From the NCBI GenBank assembly GCA_019745195.1, contig JAIETL010000002.1, positions 122,389 through 186,388 of the forward strand: a stretch of DNA of 64,000 nt. The letters run 5' to 3'. Source of the stretch: Beijerinckiaceae bacterium. GTDB taxonomy: Bacteria > Pseudomonadota > Alphaproteobacteria > Rhizobiales > Beijerinckiaceae. Below, piece by piece: positions 10,496-20,057 of this stretch. The position numbers and the translations under genes were made by a program. How positions within the stretch are numbered: the first letter of the stretch is position 1; each line of letters opens with the position of its first letter. Below the pieces are notes generated by a model. It searched no databases and was not told where the DNA came from. It saw only the letters and a program-made list of their open reading frames with translations.

Positions 10496-11260
10496 TTACC
10501 CCCACAACGCCAGCCCCGCATCCGCTGTGAGCTTCAGCGCCGCCAAGAACAGCAGCCCGTAGCACCAGAGGAACAGCGACTTCTGGTCGAGCCGGTCATG
10601 CACGATACGGCCGAGCCAGATGCCGAGCGGCACGGCGGGAGCGAGCGCCAGCGCACCCCAGAGCGCTTGAGGGTTCTTCAGCCCGAGCATGAGATAAGGC
10701 GGCAGCTTCAGCCAGTTGGCGAGCGTGAACAGCGCGATCGTCGTGCCGACCAGCAGGCTCTTGGGCAGCCCGCGTCCGAGCAGATACATCGCCACCGGCG
10801 GGCCTCCGGCATGGGCCACAAAAGTGGTGAAACCCGACGCCGCCCCCGCCAGCAGCGCGAGCGGCGGGCAAACGGGCCGCGACCCCGGCGCGGCGAGCCG
10901 GCCCTTCAAAAACCATTGCAGCGTGAAGGCGAGCGTGGTCAGGCCGATGACCAGCGTGACGATGCGTGGATCGACGCGCACGAAGACGAGCCAGCCGATG
11001 CCGATGCCGGCGACGAGGCCGGGCAGGAGCCAGACGAGGTCGGGCTTCGAACGGGTCTCCGCGCCGAAGCGCCGGAGCGCCATGATGTCCATCGCCGAGA
11101 CCAGCATGGCGACGATGATCGCGGCGTCGAGCGGCTTGACCACGAAGGCGAGCAACGGGATGCCGAGAATGGCGAGCCCGCCGCCAAAGGCGCTCTTGCC
11201 GATGGCGATGACGAGGATCGTCGCCCAGCCGACGAGATAGAACAGCGGATCGACCGGCAT
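10496..11260 (-). CDS. TauE/SafE family permease
   Basis: The 254-residue inner-membrane protein has about eight helices. It shows the duplicated TauE/SafE pattern, with 'IGKSAFGGGLAILGIPLLA' at about 21-39 and 'GAASGFTTFVAHAGGPPVA' at about 138-156. Family members export sulfite, sulfoacetate or related organosulfur anions. It is convergent with hepT and divergent from the flippase gene, and no sulfur genes lie nearby, so the substrate is open. Confidence 0.9.
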   Translation of the reverse strand: MPVDPLFYLVGWATILVIAIGKSAFGGGLAILGIPLLAFVVKPLDAAIIVAMLVSAMDIMALRRFGAETRSKPDLVWLLPGLVAGIGIGWLVFVRVDPRIVTLVIGLTTLAFTLQWFLKGRLAAPGSRPVCPPLALLAGAASGFTTFVAHAGGPPVAMYLLGRGLPKSLLVGTTIALFTLANWLKLPPYLMLGLKNPQALWGALALAPAVPLGIWLGRIVHDRLDQKSLFLWCYGLLFLAALKLTADAGLALWG

Positions 11261-11392
11261 CAGGAGGGTGCGTCGGCCTCTTTGCGGCGGCGCGCTTGGA
11301 AAACCTGCAGCCTGCCGCTACGCCAATGGTCGGCCCTGTCTCCGGCGTCTGCCTGAGTCGCGAGGCTTCCAGACCGCCGCGACCGAGCCGAC

Positions 11393-12838
11393 ATGACCGT
11401 CCTTTTGCCCTTCGTCATCAATGCCGGGCTGAACTTCGTCCTCGGGCTGCTCATCGCGTATTTTCTCGGTCCGACCGAGTTCGGCCGCTACGCCATAGGC
11501 GCGGCGATCATCGTGCTGGTCAATACGGCGCTGCTCGACTGGGTCAGGCTCTCGGCCGTCCGCTTCTATTCGCTGACGACGCGCGAGACCCAGCCCGAAA
11601 TCCGCGCCACGCTCGATCTGCTGGTCGCCGGCATCAGCATCTCGCTGGCGGCTTTGCTTGTCGCCGCCGTGGCCGTCGGCATCGATTTCAGGCTGCCGGC
11701 GATGCTGCTCTCGGCCGCCGTGCTGGCCGGCATCGGGGCCGGGCTGTTCGACTATCACGGCGCGATCGCCCGGGCTCGCTTTCTGGACGCGGCCTATGCG
11801 CGCCTGATCATCGTCAAGAATCTGATGGCGCTGGCGCTGATGGTCGGCGGCGCGTGGCTGACGCGGGATCCGACCGTGGTGCTGTTCGGCGGGCTTGTCA
11901 GCGTCGCGGTCGCGCTGCTGGCGGTGCGCCGGGCGCTGGCCGATGCGCCGTTGTCGATCAAGGCCGCGCGCAAGGACGTGGCGTGGATGTTCTTCGTCTA
12001 TGCGCTGCCGCTCGTCGCCGGCAATGCGATCTATTCGCTGATCCCGCTGATGAACCGCTCGCTGCTCGCCAGCGCCCATGGCTATGCCGAAGCCGGTTAT
12101 TTCTCGCTCGCCTCCGATATGGGCCTGCGGCTGTTCGGCGCGCTTGGCGCGACGCTCGAGATCGTGCTGCTGCGCGAGATCATCCGCCTCGACGAGGCGA
12201 AGGGCCGCCTCGCCGCCGAGAAGAAGATCGCGAGGAACGTCGTCATTGTGCTTGCGGTGGCGCTGCCGGTCGCCGTCGGCCTGTGGCTGGCGCTGCCGGC
12301 CTTCGACAGGCTGATTGTGCCGGCGAGCTTCCAGGGCCGCTTCGCCGCCTATATGGCGATCCTGCTGCCCGGCTTCGCCGCGATCACGATCTTCCAGGCC
12401 GCGCTCTATCCCGTCTTCCTGATCGGCAAGCGCACAGGCATCGCCACCCTGGTCGCGCTGCTGGGCCTTGCCGTCAACGTCGCCGTCGTCGCCGCGCTTG
12501 CGCCCGGCGGCGAACCGCGCGCCTACGCGCTCGCGCAGAGCGCCGGCTTCCTGACCGTGCTGGCGGTAACGGGCATCGCCGCATTGCGAGCGCTGCCGCA
12601 ATGGCCGCCCTTGCGCGATTGCGGGCTGGTCCTGCTCGCCTGCGCCGTCATGGCGGCGGCGATCTGGCCGCTGCGCAACACGCTCGCCGCACCCGTCGAA
12701 CTCGCGCTCCAGGTGGCGATCGGCGGGCTGATCTATCTGGCGATCGTCTGGTTTTGCGACGTCGCCCGGATGCGCACCGGGCTGACGCTGTGGTGGGCGA
12801 TGCGCAAGAGCAGAAAAGCCGGAGCGAAACCGACATGA
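11393..12838 (+). CDS. polysaccharide/lipopolysaccharide flippase (Wzx/MurJ-like)
   Basis: This 481-residue protein has 12-14 predicted membrane helices and no soluble domain. The N-terminal 'NFVLGLLIAYFLGPTEFGRY' (about 14-33) is the typical opening of polysaccharide biosynthesis flippases. It should flip a lipid-linked glycan across the inner membrane. No glycosyltransferases flank it. Its stop overlaps the start of a small secreted protein by ATGA, so the two are cotranscribed. Confidence 0.85.
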   Translation: MTVLLPFVINAGLNFVLGLLIAYFLGPTEFGRYAIGAAIIVLVNTALLDWVRLSAVRFYSLTTRETQPEIRATLDLLVAGISISLAALLVAAVAVGIDFRLPAMLLSAAVLAGIGAGLFDYHGAIARARFLDAAYARLIIVKNLMALALMVGGAWLTRDPTVVLFGGLVSVAVALLAVRRALADAPLSIKAARKDVAWMFFVYALPLVAGNAIYSLIPLMNRSLLASAHGYAEAGYFSLASDMGLRLFGALGATLEIVLLREIIRLDEAKGRLAAEKKIARNVVIVLAVALPVAVGLWLALPAFDRLIVPASFQGRFAAYMAILLPGFAAITIFQAALYPVFLIGKRTGIATLVALLGLAVNVAVVAALAPGGEPRAYALAQSAGFLTVLAVTGIAALRALPQWPPLRDCGLVLLACAVMAAAIWPLRNTLAAPVELALQVAIGGLIYLAIVWFCDVARMRTGLTLWWAMRKSRKAGAKPT

Positions 12839-13254
12839 AAGCGACTCAGATGAGAGTGACCCTCGCGGCGCTGGCCGTCTGCGCCGGCGGCCCGGCCATG
12901 GCGCAGACCGCCGATCAGCTTGTCGGCCGCTGGGGACTGGCGGCCTATTTCCGCGACGCCGACGCGGCCCGCGTCAGGGCCGCCGCAGCGGCCCAGTGCG
13001 GCGCGCCCTACATTATCGGCAAGGGTCCGAGCGGTGGCGTCATGCTGCACCGGCCGGACGAAAGCCGCACCAGCGAGCATGTCGTGAAGTCGTCTTTGCT
13101 CGGCAAAAGTTACATCGGCCCGCCGGGCGAGACTGGCGGGTCCAAGGACCGCGAGATCGTCTCCTTCGACGGCGCGACGCTCGTCCTGCGCTGGGTCGAT
13201 GAAAGCGTAGCCAACCGCTACGGCACGATGGTTTTCGTCAAGTGCCGACGCTGA
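12835..13254 (+). CDS. small secreted protein of unknown function
   Basis: This is a 139-residue protein with a clear Sec signal (MKATQMRVTLAALAVCAGGPAMA) and a mature start 'QTADQLVGRWGLAAYF'. The 'LVGRWGLA' opening resembles small lipocalin-like periplasmic proteins, but I do not recognise the family. Two cysteines remain in the mature part (about residues 55 and 137). The gene starts inside the flippase stop codon, which implies a shared mRNA and perhaps an envelope role. Confidence 0.75.
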   Translation: MKATQMRVTLAALAVCAGGPAMAQTADQLVGRWGLAAYFRDADAARVRAAAAAQCGAPYIIGKGPSGGVMLHRPDESRTSEHVVKSSLLGKSYIGPPGETGGSKDREIVSFDGATLVLRWVDESVANRYGTMVFVKCRR

Positions 13255-13422
13255 CAGGCGACAACCTTTCGTTCACCCTGTCCATTGTCGATCCGCTAAG
13301 GTTAATTCGCTGAATTCGCGGGATTAATCGCCCTGCGTCTGCATCACGGCTAACGATTCACCATTCCTTTTAAGGACGACGCTCAGGCTCTTTCGCAGGT
13401 TGATGTCCAGAGAGTTTGCGTC

Positions 13423-14241
13423 ATGCGTTCAGTCCGCTTCCTGACCTTCACCGCGCTTGCGGGCGCGCTGGCCTTCGGCGGCTCCGCCGCCGCGCAGAGC
13501 TTCGGCCAGCCGACCAGGCATGATCCCTTCACGACCGGCTCGACGCCGGCGCGCGGCCCCAATTATGGCGGCGGCTTCATCGAGATGCTGATGACGGGCC
13601 GCGATCCGGGCCAGCCGGCGCGCGGAGCTGCGGTCTACAACCGCCCCGGCGCGCAGGCCTATGGCCAGCGCAGCCATGCGCCGGCCGGCTATGGCGCCGA
13701 TCCCTTCGCACCGGGGCCGGAGCAGAGGGCGCCCGGCCGTCGCCTGGCGGCTCTGGGCGATCCGCTCGAAGCGCAGCGCCCGATCGAACGCGTCATCGAC
13801 CCCCGCTTCCAGAAGCAGGAGGTCGCCTATGACGGCAAGCACGCACCGGGCACGATCATCATCGACACGCCGCGCCGCTTTCTGTTCCTCGTCCAGCCCG
13901 GCGGGCGGGCGCTGCGCTACGGCATCGGCGTCGGCCGCCCCGGCTTCGAATGGGCCGGCATGAAATCGGTCACCCGCAAGGCCGAATGGCCGAACTGGAC
14001 GCCGCCGCCCGAGATGCTGAAGCGCCGGCCGGACCTGCCGCGCTTCATGACCGGCGGGCCTGACAATCCGATGGGTGCGCGCGCGCTTTATCTCGGCTCG
14101 TCGCTCTACCGCATCCACGGCACCAACGAGCCCCACACGATCGGGCAGGCGGTGTCCTCGGGCTGCATCCGCATGACCAATGACGACGTCACCGACCTTT
14201 ACGAACGCGTCCGCGTCGGCGCGAAGGTGCTGGTGATCTGA
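13423..14241 (+). CDS. L,D-transpeptidase (YkuD domain), periplasmic
   Basis: The 272-residue protein has a Sec signal (FLTFTALAGALAFGGSAAAQ), a proline/glycine-rich linker to about 125, then a YkuD catalytic domain. The active site is His232 in 'HGTNEP' and Cys248 in 'SSGCIRMTNDD'. These enzymes make 3-3 peptidoglycan cross-links or attach proteins to peptidoglycan, the latter being known for beta-barrel tethering in alphaproteobacteria. A close paralogue lies 1.1 kb downstream on the other strand. The 168-base gap upstream has room for its own promoter. Confidence 0.93.
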   Translation: MRSVRFLTFTALAGALAFGGSAAAQSFGQPTRHDPFTTGSTPARGPNYGGGFIEMLMTGRDPGQPARGAAVYNRPGAQAYGQRSHAPAGYGADPFAPGPEQRAPGRRLAALGDPLEAQRPIERVIDPRFQKQEVAYDGKHAPGTIIIDTPRRFLFLVQPGGRALRYGIGVGRPGFEWAGMKSVTRKAEWPNWTPPPEMLKRRPDLPRFMTGGPDNPMGARALYLGSSLYRIHGTNEPHTIGQAVSSGCIRMTNDDVTDLYERVRVGAKVLVI

Positions 14242-14281
14242 CGTCGAGCCTCAGGTCGAAATCAGGCTGCGGCCAGCAAAA

Positions 14282-14309
14282 AGCCCGCCCGGCGCGAGCC
14301 GGGCGGGCT
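14282..14309 (-). terminator. terminator between L,D-transpeptidase and DUF2076 genes
   Basis: Twelve-base arms AGCCCGCCCGGC / GCCGGGCGGGCT with a GCGA loop lie between two convergent genes. Five adenines precede the stem on the plus strand, so the U-run is on the minus-strand transcript of the DUF2076 gene; on the plus strand it is a hairpin without a T-run. Confidence 0.8.
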
Positions 14310-14332
14310 GTCGTCATTCTCGGAGCTTGTCG

Positions 14333-15148
14333 TCAGGCCCAGCTCTCGTCGTCGCCGCCGCCGAAGCTGGAGCCGTCGTCGTAGCCGGCGTCCTGCGGTG
14401 CATCATAGCCCGCGTTCTGGTAGTTCGCGGCGTTGGACGAGCCGTCATCGTAGCTGGTGTTGTCGCTCGCGGTCTGCGTGTTGCCCGCCGCATCCGCCGG
14501 GGCCGAGCCGCTGCTCGCCGCTTCCGCGGGCTTGGCCTCGCCAGCCTTGCCGCCGCCGCTGAAGGCGTTGGTCAGGACGCTGCCGAGCATCATGCCGCCG
14601 GCGACGCCCGCCGCCGTCGTCAGCGCGCTCGCCATGAAGCCGCCGCGCGCGGGCGGCTGCTGCTGCGGCTGGCCGCCCCATGGGCCGGGCTGCTGCGGGG
14701 CTGCGCCCATGCCCTGCGGAGGCATACCCCCGCCCTGCATCGGAGCCGCCTGCATTGCGCCGTTCTGCGGCGCATTCCAGGCCGATGACGGCTGACCCGC
14801 ACGCTGCGGCATCGACGGCACCGACCTCGGGCGCGGCGCGGCCTCGTCCTGCCTGCCGCCGCCAAAGATGCCCGAGAGGAAGCCGCCCGACTGGGCCGGC
14901 GCGCTCTGCTGGCGGCTCTGGAGGTCCTGCACCTGCGCCTGCAGGTCCTCGACCTGGGCCTGCAGGTTGGTCAGCGCGGTCTCCTGGACATAGACGGCCT
15001 GCGCCATGGCGTAGGGCGCATAGGGCTGCTCGCGCAGGCGATCCGCGATGTAACGTTCAGCCTCGGGGTCGCGGGGCTGGTTGGCCGCCTGACGCAGGCG
15101 GTCGAAAATCCCGGCGATCACGTCGCGTTCTTGCGGCGTCATCGTCAT
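14333..15148 (-). CDS. DUF2076 domain protein
   Basis: This 271-residue protein starts 'MTMTPQERDVIAGIFDRL', the standard opening of DUF2076. A coiled coil with repeated 'LQAQVEDLQAQVQDLQ' spans about 55-80. A Gly/Pro/Gln-rich middle holds one short hydrophobic stretch (about 175-190, FMASALTTAAGVAGGMML), and the tail is rich in Asp, Ser, Asn and Tyr. The family is common in rhizobia and usually called a periplasmic ligand-binding sensor protein in annotation, but no function is proven. It sits between two L,D-transpeptidases. Confidence 0.85.
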   Translation of the reverse strand: MTMTPQERDVIAGIFDRLRQAANQPRDPEAERYIADRLREQPYAPYAMAQAVYVQETALTNLQAQVEDLQAQVQDLQSRQQSAPAQSGGFLSGIFGGGRQDEAAPRPRSVPSMPQRAGQPSSAWNAPQNGAMQAAPMQGGGMPPQGMGAAPQQPGPWGGQPQQQPPARGGFMASALTTAAGVAGGMMLGSVLTNAFSGGGKAGEAKPAEAASSGSAPADAAGNTQTASDNTSYDDGSSNAANYQNAGYDAPQDAGYDDGSSFGGGDDESWA

Positions 15149-15277
15149 CTCCTCTCATCGTTGGGCAGCGCGGCTGCGCGGCCGGGTGGAAGGTGGTGTG
15201 GCGCTGTGACGGTATCAAGGCGTTTCCGCAGGCCCCGAAAGAACTAATCGCCCGGAGGGAACCCGTGGCGTCAAACG

Positions 15278-15316
15278 CGAAGCCCGCCACCACGGCTTCC
15301 GTGATGGCGGGCTTCG
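15278..15316 (-). terminator. hairpin after the second L,D-transpeptidase gene
   Basis: Eighteen-base arms starting CGAAGCCCGCCA, with one mismatch and a three-base loop, lie 54 bases after the gene's stop. The T-run on the minus strand is weak (CGTTTG), so termination is likely but not certain. Confidence 0.5.
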
Positions 15317-15369
15317 ATACGATTGCCGTGGGGAGACGTCGAGGTCTGACGTTATCCGTCCTGATCGCG

Positions 15370-16131
15370 TCAGATGCTGTCGTCGGGCAGCGGGATCGAG
15401 CCGTCCTCCGCCGGGTCCGGCGTCAGCAGGGTGCGGCGGTTCAGCACCACGACGGTCGTCCCCGTCGGCACGCGGCTGTGCAGGTCGATGATGTCCTGGT
15501 TGAACATCCGGATGCAGCCGCTGGAGACCGACTTGCCGATCGACCACGGCTCCGAGGTGCCATGGATGCGGTAGAGCGTGTCGCGGTTGCCCTGATAGAG
15601 GTAGAGCGCGCGCGCGCCGAGCGGGTTGTCGAGCCCTGCAGCCATGCCACCTGCCCAGGGGCCGTTCTTCTCGGGATCGCGCGCGATCATCGCCGCCGTC
15701 GGCGTCCAGCGCGGCCATTCGGCCTTGCGCGCCACGGTGGCGCGGCCGCGCCAGGACATGCCCTGCTTCCCGACGCCGATGCCGTAGCGGATCGCGCGGC
15801 CGCCCTCGCGGACGAGGTAAAGGAAGCGGTTGTCGGTATCGACCACGATGGTGCCCGGCGCCTCGCGCGTCGGATAGGAAACCTCCTGCCGCAGGAAGCG
15901 CTCGTCGACCTCCGAGAGATCGGTCGCCGGCAGCGGGAAGGTTTCCTCCGGCTGCTCGCCATACATGGCCAGATAATGCGCGCTGATGCCCGGCGGCGTC
16001 GCCACCTCGAAGGGTTGCGGCTGCGCGCTGACGCAGGCCGCAAGCGACAGCGGCATCAGCATGACGGCGAGCCGCCGCAGGAGACGCGGAAGGAGGGAAG
16101 GGGCCGAAGCGGCGGTGGTCGCGGGGGACAT
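15370..16131 (-). CDS. L,D-transpeptidase lipoprotein (YkuD domain)
   Basis: This is a 253-residue protein. The N-terminal hydrophobic segment ends in a lipobox 'LSLAAC' with Cys33, so it should be a lipoprotein. The YkuD active site is His190 in 'HGTSEP' and Cys206 in '[11 protein letters not shown]'. It shares with the upstream paralogue the blocks '[10 protein letters not shown]' and '[10 protein letters not shown]', which points to gene duplication. The ATG at 16131 places the signal peptide correctly; an in-frame start at 16224 would add 31 residues. Anchoring differs from the soluble paralogue, suggesting different targets. Confidence 0.92.
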   Translation of the reverse strand: MSPATTAASAPSLLPRLLRRLAVMLMPLSLAACVSAQPQPFEVATPPGISAHYLAMYGEQPEETFPLPATDLSEVDERFLRQEVSYPTREAPGTIVVDTDNRFLYLVREGGRAIRYGIGVGKQGMSWRGRATVARKAEWPRWTPTAAMIARDPEKNGPWAGGMAAGLDNPLGARALYLYQGNRDTLYRIHGTSEPWSIGKSVSSGCIRMFNQDIIDLHSRVPTGTTVVVLNRRTLLTPDPAEDGSIPLPDDSI

Positions 16132-16350
16132 GAAGTTTGGCTCTGCTGAATTTGGTCTTGCGGACGGGCGGATAACGAAAAGACGCGCTTCAGGTTCCCT
16201 GGAGACCAGGTTTCTTAGAAGCACTGCACCATGACGTTCAAGGCGCGGCGCATGGCGACGGGGTGAACAGGTCGTGGCGAAACAAAGGCGGACACAATCT
16301 GTGGCTGATCGGCAACAAATCCTGGGGAGCGGGGCCTTCGTCAGCGGCGG

Positions 16351-16761
16351 TCAGGCTGCCTTGGCCGCTCCGATCATCGTTGCGGCGATATCGGCGTAAA
16401 GCGATGTCCAGGCGCGCTCGACCGCAGGCGTGAAACCATCCGCCAAAGACGTCCGCAGCGTCCAGATCAACGCCGCGCCGACATGGTCGTAATGGCGAGG
16501 CTCGACATGGTAGTCGCGGTGCCCACGGCCGAGCTTTTCGAGCAGGATCGTGAGCCCGTCGCGATCGTTCAGCGTGGCGATGGCGACCAGCAGCGTCTCC
16601 ATCAGCTTGGCGCCCTGGGCCTTGATGTCGCCCTTGAACAGCGGCCGCACCTCCGGCGCGATCTCGAAAAGCCGGTCGTAGAAAATCCGCGCCGTCTCGG
16701 TCTTGCGGCGGTGCAGATGGGCGAAGGTTTCGCGGATCAGCGCGATGTCGTTTTCCGTCAT
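16351..16761 (-). CDS. single-domain haemoglobin (Vgb/Cgb-like globin)
   Basis: The protein is 136 residues, the size of bacterial single-domain globins. Expected landmarks are Phe42 in 'VRPLFKGD' (CD1) and the proximal His81 in 'LGRGHRDYHVEPRHY'. There is no reductase domain. Such globins bind O2 or NO and protect against nitrosative stress or support microaerobic respiration. The gene is monocistronic; I did not find a clear FNR or NsrR box ahead of it. Confidence 0.9.
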   Translation of the reverse strand: MTENDIALIRETFAHLHRRKTETARIFYDRLFEIAPEVRPLFKGDIKAQGAKLMETLLVAIATLNDRDGLTILLEKLGRGHRDYHVEPRHYDHVGAALIWTLRTSLADGFTPAVERAWTSLYADIAATMIGAAKAA

Positions 16762-16981
16762 TGGCAGCTCCCCAAGCGCCGTCGCTGGCCGGGGTTCGCC
16801 ACGTCATGTTCTTTCGTCGATTGCGTGCTCGATCCGTTCGGCCCGCGACGTCATGAGACTATATCAATTTACCGAATCACAGAAGGCGAAATTGCAGGGC
16901 GCCTTGTGGTATCTGGCTGAATCCTAAGTGGTTTCGGTCACGGTGCGCGGTCTGGACGCGCGTGCCGCAACCCTGTCGTGG

Positions 16982-18394
16982 TCAACGCTGACGCGGGACC
17001 AGTCCGAGCCGTTCGCGCCGCTGCCAGCGCCACAGCATCAGGATGGCGACGATGGCAAGCGACGCCGCAAGCCCGATCCAGATGCCGATGCCGGCGAGCG
17101 GGGTCGCAAAGCCCAGCGCGGCGGCGAGTGGCAGCCCGATGCCCCAATATCCCAGCAGCGCGTAAAGCATCGGCACCCGCGTATCGCCGAGCCCGCGCAG
17201 CACGCAGGAGCCGACAACCTGCGCGCCGTCTGCGATCTGGAAGATCGCCGCCCAGAGCAGGAAGGCGATCGCCAACTCCGCCACCGCAGTCGCGCCGGGT
17301 TGTGCGCGGTCGAGAAAGGGCGCGATCAGCCAGTGCGGCGCAAACAGCATCATAAGCGCCATCAGCGCCATGAAGCCGATCGCCAGCACGATCGCCGTCG
17401 TACCGGCCCGCGTCACTCCATCGGGATCGCCGGCTCCGAAGGCGCGGCCGACGCGCACGGTGCCGGCCTGCCCGATCCCGAGCGGGACCATGAATGTCAG
17501 CGAGGCGATCTGGATCGCGATCGCATGCGCGGCCAGCGAGGACGGGCCGATCAGCCCCATCATGAAGGCGGCCCCGCTGAAGATCAGCACCTCGAAGGCC
17601 GCCGTCGCGCCGATCGGCAGGCCGAGCCGCCAGAGCCCGCGATAGCGCGGCCAGTCGGGGATCCAGAACCGGCCGAACAGCCGGTAGCGCCGGAAACGCC
17701 TGTCCCGCGTGACGACGATGGCGAGGCCGAGCAGCATCAGCAGCGAGGACAGCGAGGTCGCCAGACCCGAGCCCGGCAGGCCGAGCGCCGGAAAGCCGAG
17801 CCGGCCGAACATCAGGCACCAGTTCGCCAGCGCGTTGAAGGCGACGGCGACCAGCATCACCACCATCGCCCAGAACGGCCGCTGCAGCGCCGCCAGAAAG
17901 CCGCGCAGCACGAGGTAGAGGAAGAAGGGCAGCAAGCCCCACTGCAATGTGGCGACATAGGAGCCGGCGGCCCGCGACAGCGCCGCATCCTGTCCCATGG
18001 CGAGCAGCACCGCCTCCGCCTGCCACAGGAACAGCCACATCGGCCCAACCAGCGTCAGCGCCGCCCAGAACCCCTGGCGCACCGTGCGGCGGATTTCGCG
18101 CACGGCGTGCCGGTTGCGCCCGAGTTCGATCGCCAGCAGCGGCGGCACCGCGCCCATCACGCCGATGCCGAAGATCAGCACGCCGAGATAGAGATTGGCG
18201 CCGAGCGCGCCCGCCGCCAGCGCCTGCGGGCTGAGATGCCCCATCATCGCGACGTCCGTCGTCGTCATCGCCGTCTGCGCGACATTGGTCAGGACGATCG
18301 GCCAGCTCAGCGCGAGCATCGCCCCGGCCTCGGTCAGCCAGGGATTGCGCTTGCGCGCGGGCGGCGCGATTTCTGTCGTGACGACGTCGGACAT
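16982..18394 (-). CDS. MATE family efflux transporter (NorM-like)
   Basis: This 470-residue protein has 12 predicted helices in two homologous halves. The opening 'LALSWPIVLTNVAQTAMTTTDVAMMGHL', split over helix 1, is a classic MATE/NorM start, and the second half repeats the pattern with 'VLRGLGDTRVPM'. It would export cationic drugs or toxins with Na+ or H+. The ATG at 18394 gives the normal length; it is divergent from the amidase gene across about 200 bases. Confidence 0.92.
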   Translation of the reverse strand: MSDVVTTEIAPPARKRNPWLTEAGAMLALSWPIVLTNVAQTAMTTTDVAMMGHLSPQALAAGALGANLYLGVLIFGIGVMGAVPPLLAIELGRNRHAVREIRRTVRQGFWAALTLVGPMWLFLWQAEAVLLAMGQDAALSRAAGSYVATLQWGLLPFFLYLVLRGFLAALQRPFWAMVVMLVAVAFNALANWCLMFGRLGFPALGLPGSGLATSLSSLLMLLGLAIVVTRDRRFRRYRLFGRFWIPDWPRYRGLWRLGLPIGATAAFEVLIFSGAAFMMGLIGPSSLAAHAIAIQIASLTFMVPLGIGQAGTVRVGRAFGAGDPDGVTRAGTTAIVLAIGFMALMALMMLFAPHWLIAPFLDRAQPGATAVAELAIAFLLWAAIFQIADGAQVVGSCVLRGLGDTRVPMLYALLGYWGIGLPLAAALGFATPLAGIGIWIGLAASLAIVAILMLWRWQRRERLGLVPRQR

Positions 18395-18597
18395 GGCGGG
18401 CTCTTGGAGCACAGGGGCGTCGCTTCTAGCCGTGTCCGGCCGCGCGCAACAGTCGCGCCTGTGCAAGGCGCGGTTGTCTCTCCGGTCTGCGCCGGCCGCG
18501 CGTGCGCCGCAGACCGGCCTGCCCAAACATGGCTGGCGGCCAGGCCCGTGCCCGGCCATCATCGCATCGTCACAGCCCGCACAGAAAGACGCCCGCC

Positions 18598-20049
18598 TTG
18601 GCCCCCTCAACCGATCCCGCGATCGTCTCGCTCGACGCGACGGCCCTGTCCGCCGCTATCCACGCCGGGACCATCTCCTGCGTCGCCGTGATGGAGGCCT
18701 ATCTCCACCAGATCCAGCGCTTCAACCCGGCCGTCAACGCCGTCGTCTCGATGCGCCCGCGCGCCGATCTCCTCGCTGAAGCCGCCGCCTGCGACGCCGA
18801 ACTCGCGGCCGGCCGCTCGCGCGGCTGGATGCACGGCTTCCCGCAGGCGATCAAGGATCTGGCCGATTGCGCGGGCTTTGCCACCACCAAGGGCTCGCCG
18901 GTGTTCAAGGACACGGTGGCGCAGAGCGACGCCATCTTCGTCGCACGCATGCGGGCGGCGGGCTCGATCTTCATCGGCAAGACCAACACGCCCGAATTCG
19001 GGCTCGGCTCGCACAGCTTCAATCCCGTCTTCGGCGCGACCCGCAACCCCTACGATCCCTCGAAGGCGGCGGGCGGGTCCAGCGGCGGGGCCGCGACCGC
19101 GCTGGCGATGCGGATGCTCCCCGTCGCCGACGGCTCCGACCATGGCGGCTCGCTGCGCAACCCCGCCGCCTTCAACAATGTGCTGGGCCTGCGCCCCGCC
19201 TATGGCCGCGTGCCGGTGGCGACCGACGAGGTCTTCCTGCCCGGCATGAGCGTGGCCGGCCCGATGGCCCGCAAGACCCGGGATCTCGCAGCCCTGCTCG
19301 CCGTGCAGGCCGGCTACGATCCGCGCGTGCCGATGTCGATCCGGCAGGACCCCGCCGGTTTCCTCGGCCCGCTCGACCGCGACGTGACGGGGCTCAGGAT
19401 CGGCTGGCTCGGCGATCTCGACGGCCATCTGCCGATGGAAGACGGCGTCAAGGCGCTCTGCCGCGAGGCGCTGAAAGCCTTCGAGGGCCTCGGCGCAACG
19501 GTGGAGGACGCCAGCCTGGGCTTCGATCCCGAGGCGATCTGGCAGGCCTGGAAGACGCTGCGCTCCTGGCAGATCGGCCATACGCTGCTGCCGATCCATG
19601 CCGATCCGGCCAAGCGCGCCCTGCTCAAGCCCGAGGCCGCCTGGGAGGTCGAGCGGGGTCTCGAACTCACCGCCGCCGACATCATCAAGGCGTCGGCTTT
19701 GCGCTCGGCCTGGTATCAGCAGGTGGTGGCGCTGTTCCAGCGCTACGACGTTCTGGTGCTGCCGAGCGCGCAGGTCTTTCCCTTCCCGGTCGATATGCGC
19801 TGGCCGGCCGAGATCGCGGGGCGGACGATGGATTCCTATCATCGCTGGATGGAGGTCATCGCGGCGGTGACGATGTCGGGTTGTCCCGCGATCAGCGTGC
19901 CGGCGGGCTTCAATGCGGCGGGCCTGCCCATGGGCATGCAGCTCTGGGGGCCGAACCAGTCCGAGCGCTTCCTGCTCGAACTCTCGCAGGCCTATGAGGA
20001 TGCCACCGGCTGGGTCGAGGCGCGCAGGCCCGGCCTGCTCGCCGGCTGA
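18598..20049 (+). CDS. amidase signature family amidohydrolase
   Basis: This is a cytoplasmic Ser-Ser-Lys amidase of about 483 residues. Counting from the TTG at 18598, the triad is Lys86 ('QAIKDLAD'), Ser161 ('GGSSGG') and Ser185 ('DHGGSLRNPA'), with the family's usual spacing of 75 and 24. Start choice is uncertain: TTG 18598 fits family length; ATG 18529 and GTG 18502 are in frame but add Arg/Pro/His-rich residues. It is followed after 8 bases by an M20 hydrolase and then by a second amidase, so it belongs to a hydrolase operon for amides or ureido compounds. Confidence 0.9.
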   Translation: MAPSTDPAIVSLDATALSAAIHAGTISCVAVMEAYLHQIQRFNPAVNAVVSMRPRADLLAEAAACDAELAAGRSRGWMHGFPQAIKDLADCAGFATTKGSPVFKDTVAQSDAIFVARMRAAGSIFIGKTNTPEFGLGSHSFNPVFGATRNPYDPSKAAGGSSGGAATALAMRMLPVADGSDHGGSLRNPAAFNNVLGLRPAYGRVPVATDEVFLPGMSVAGPMARKTRDLAALLAVQAGYDPRVPMSIRQDPAGFLGPLDRDVTGLRIGWLGDLDGHLPMEDGVKALCREALKAFEGLGATVEDASLGFDPEAIWQAWKTLRSWQIGHTLLPIHADPAKRALLKPEAAWEVERGLELTAADIIKASALRSAWYQQVVALFQRYDVLVLPSAQVFPFPVDMRWPAEIAGRTMDSYHRWMEVIAAVTMSGCPAISVPAGFNAAGLPMGMQLWGPNQSERFLLELSQAYEDATGWVEARRPGLLAG

Positions 20050-20057
20050 GCCGCCCG

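Noticed and set aside
16852..16927. A 24-codon plus-strand frame starting MRLYQFTESQ between the globin and MATE genes
   Set aside because: It is short, has no clear ribosome site, and nothing I recognise matches it. The slightly AT-rich sequence fits a promoter region as well. Ribosome profiling or conservation would be needed.
16762..16981. FNR or NsrR operator ahead of the globin gene
   Set aside because: ATCAA/TTGAT half-sites do not pair at the right spacing, so no operator is claimed.
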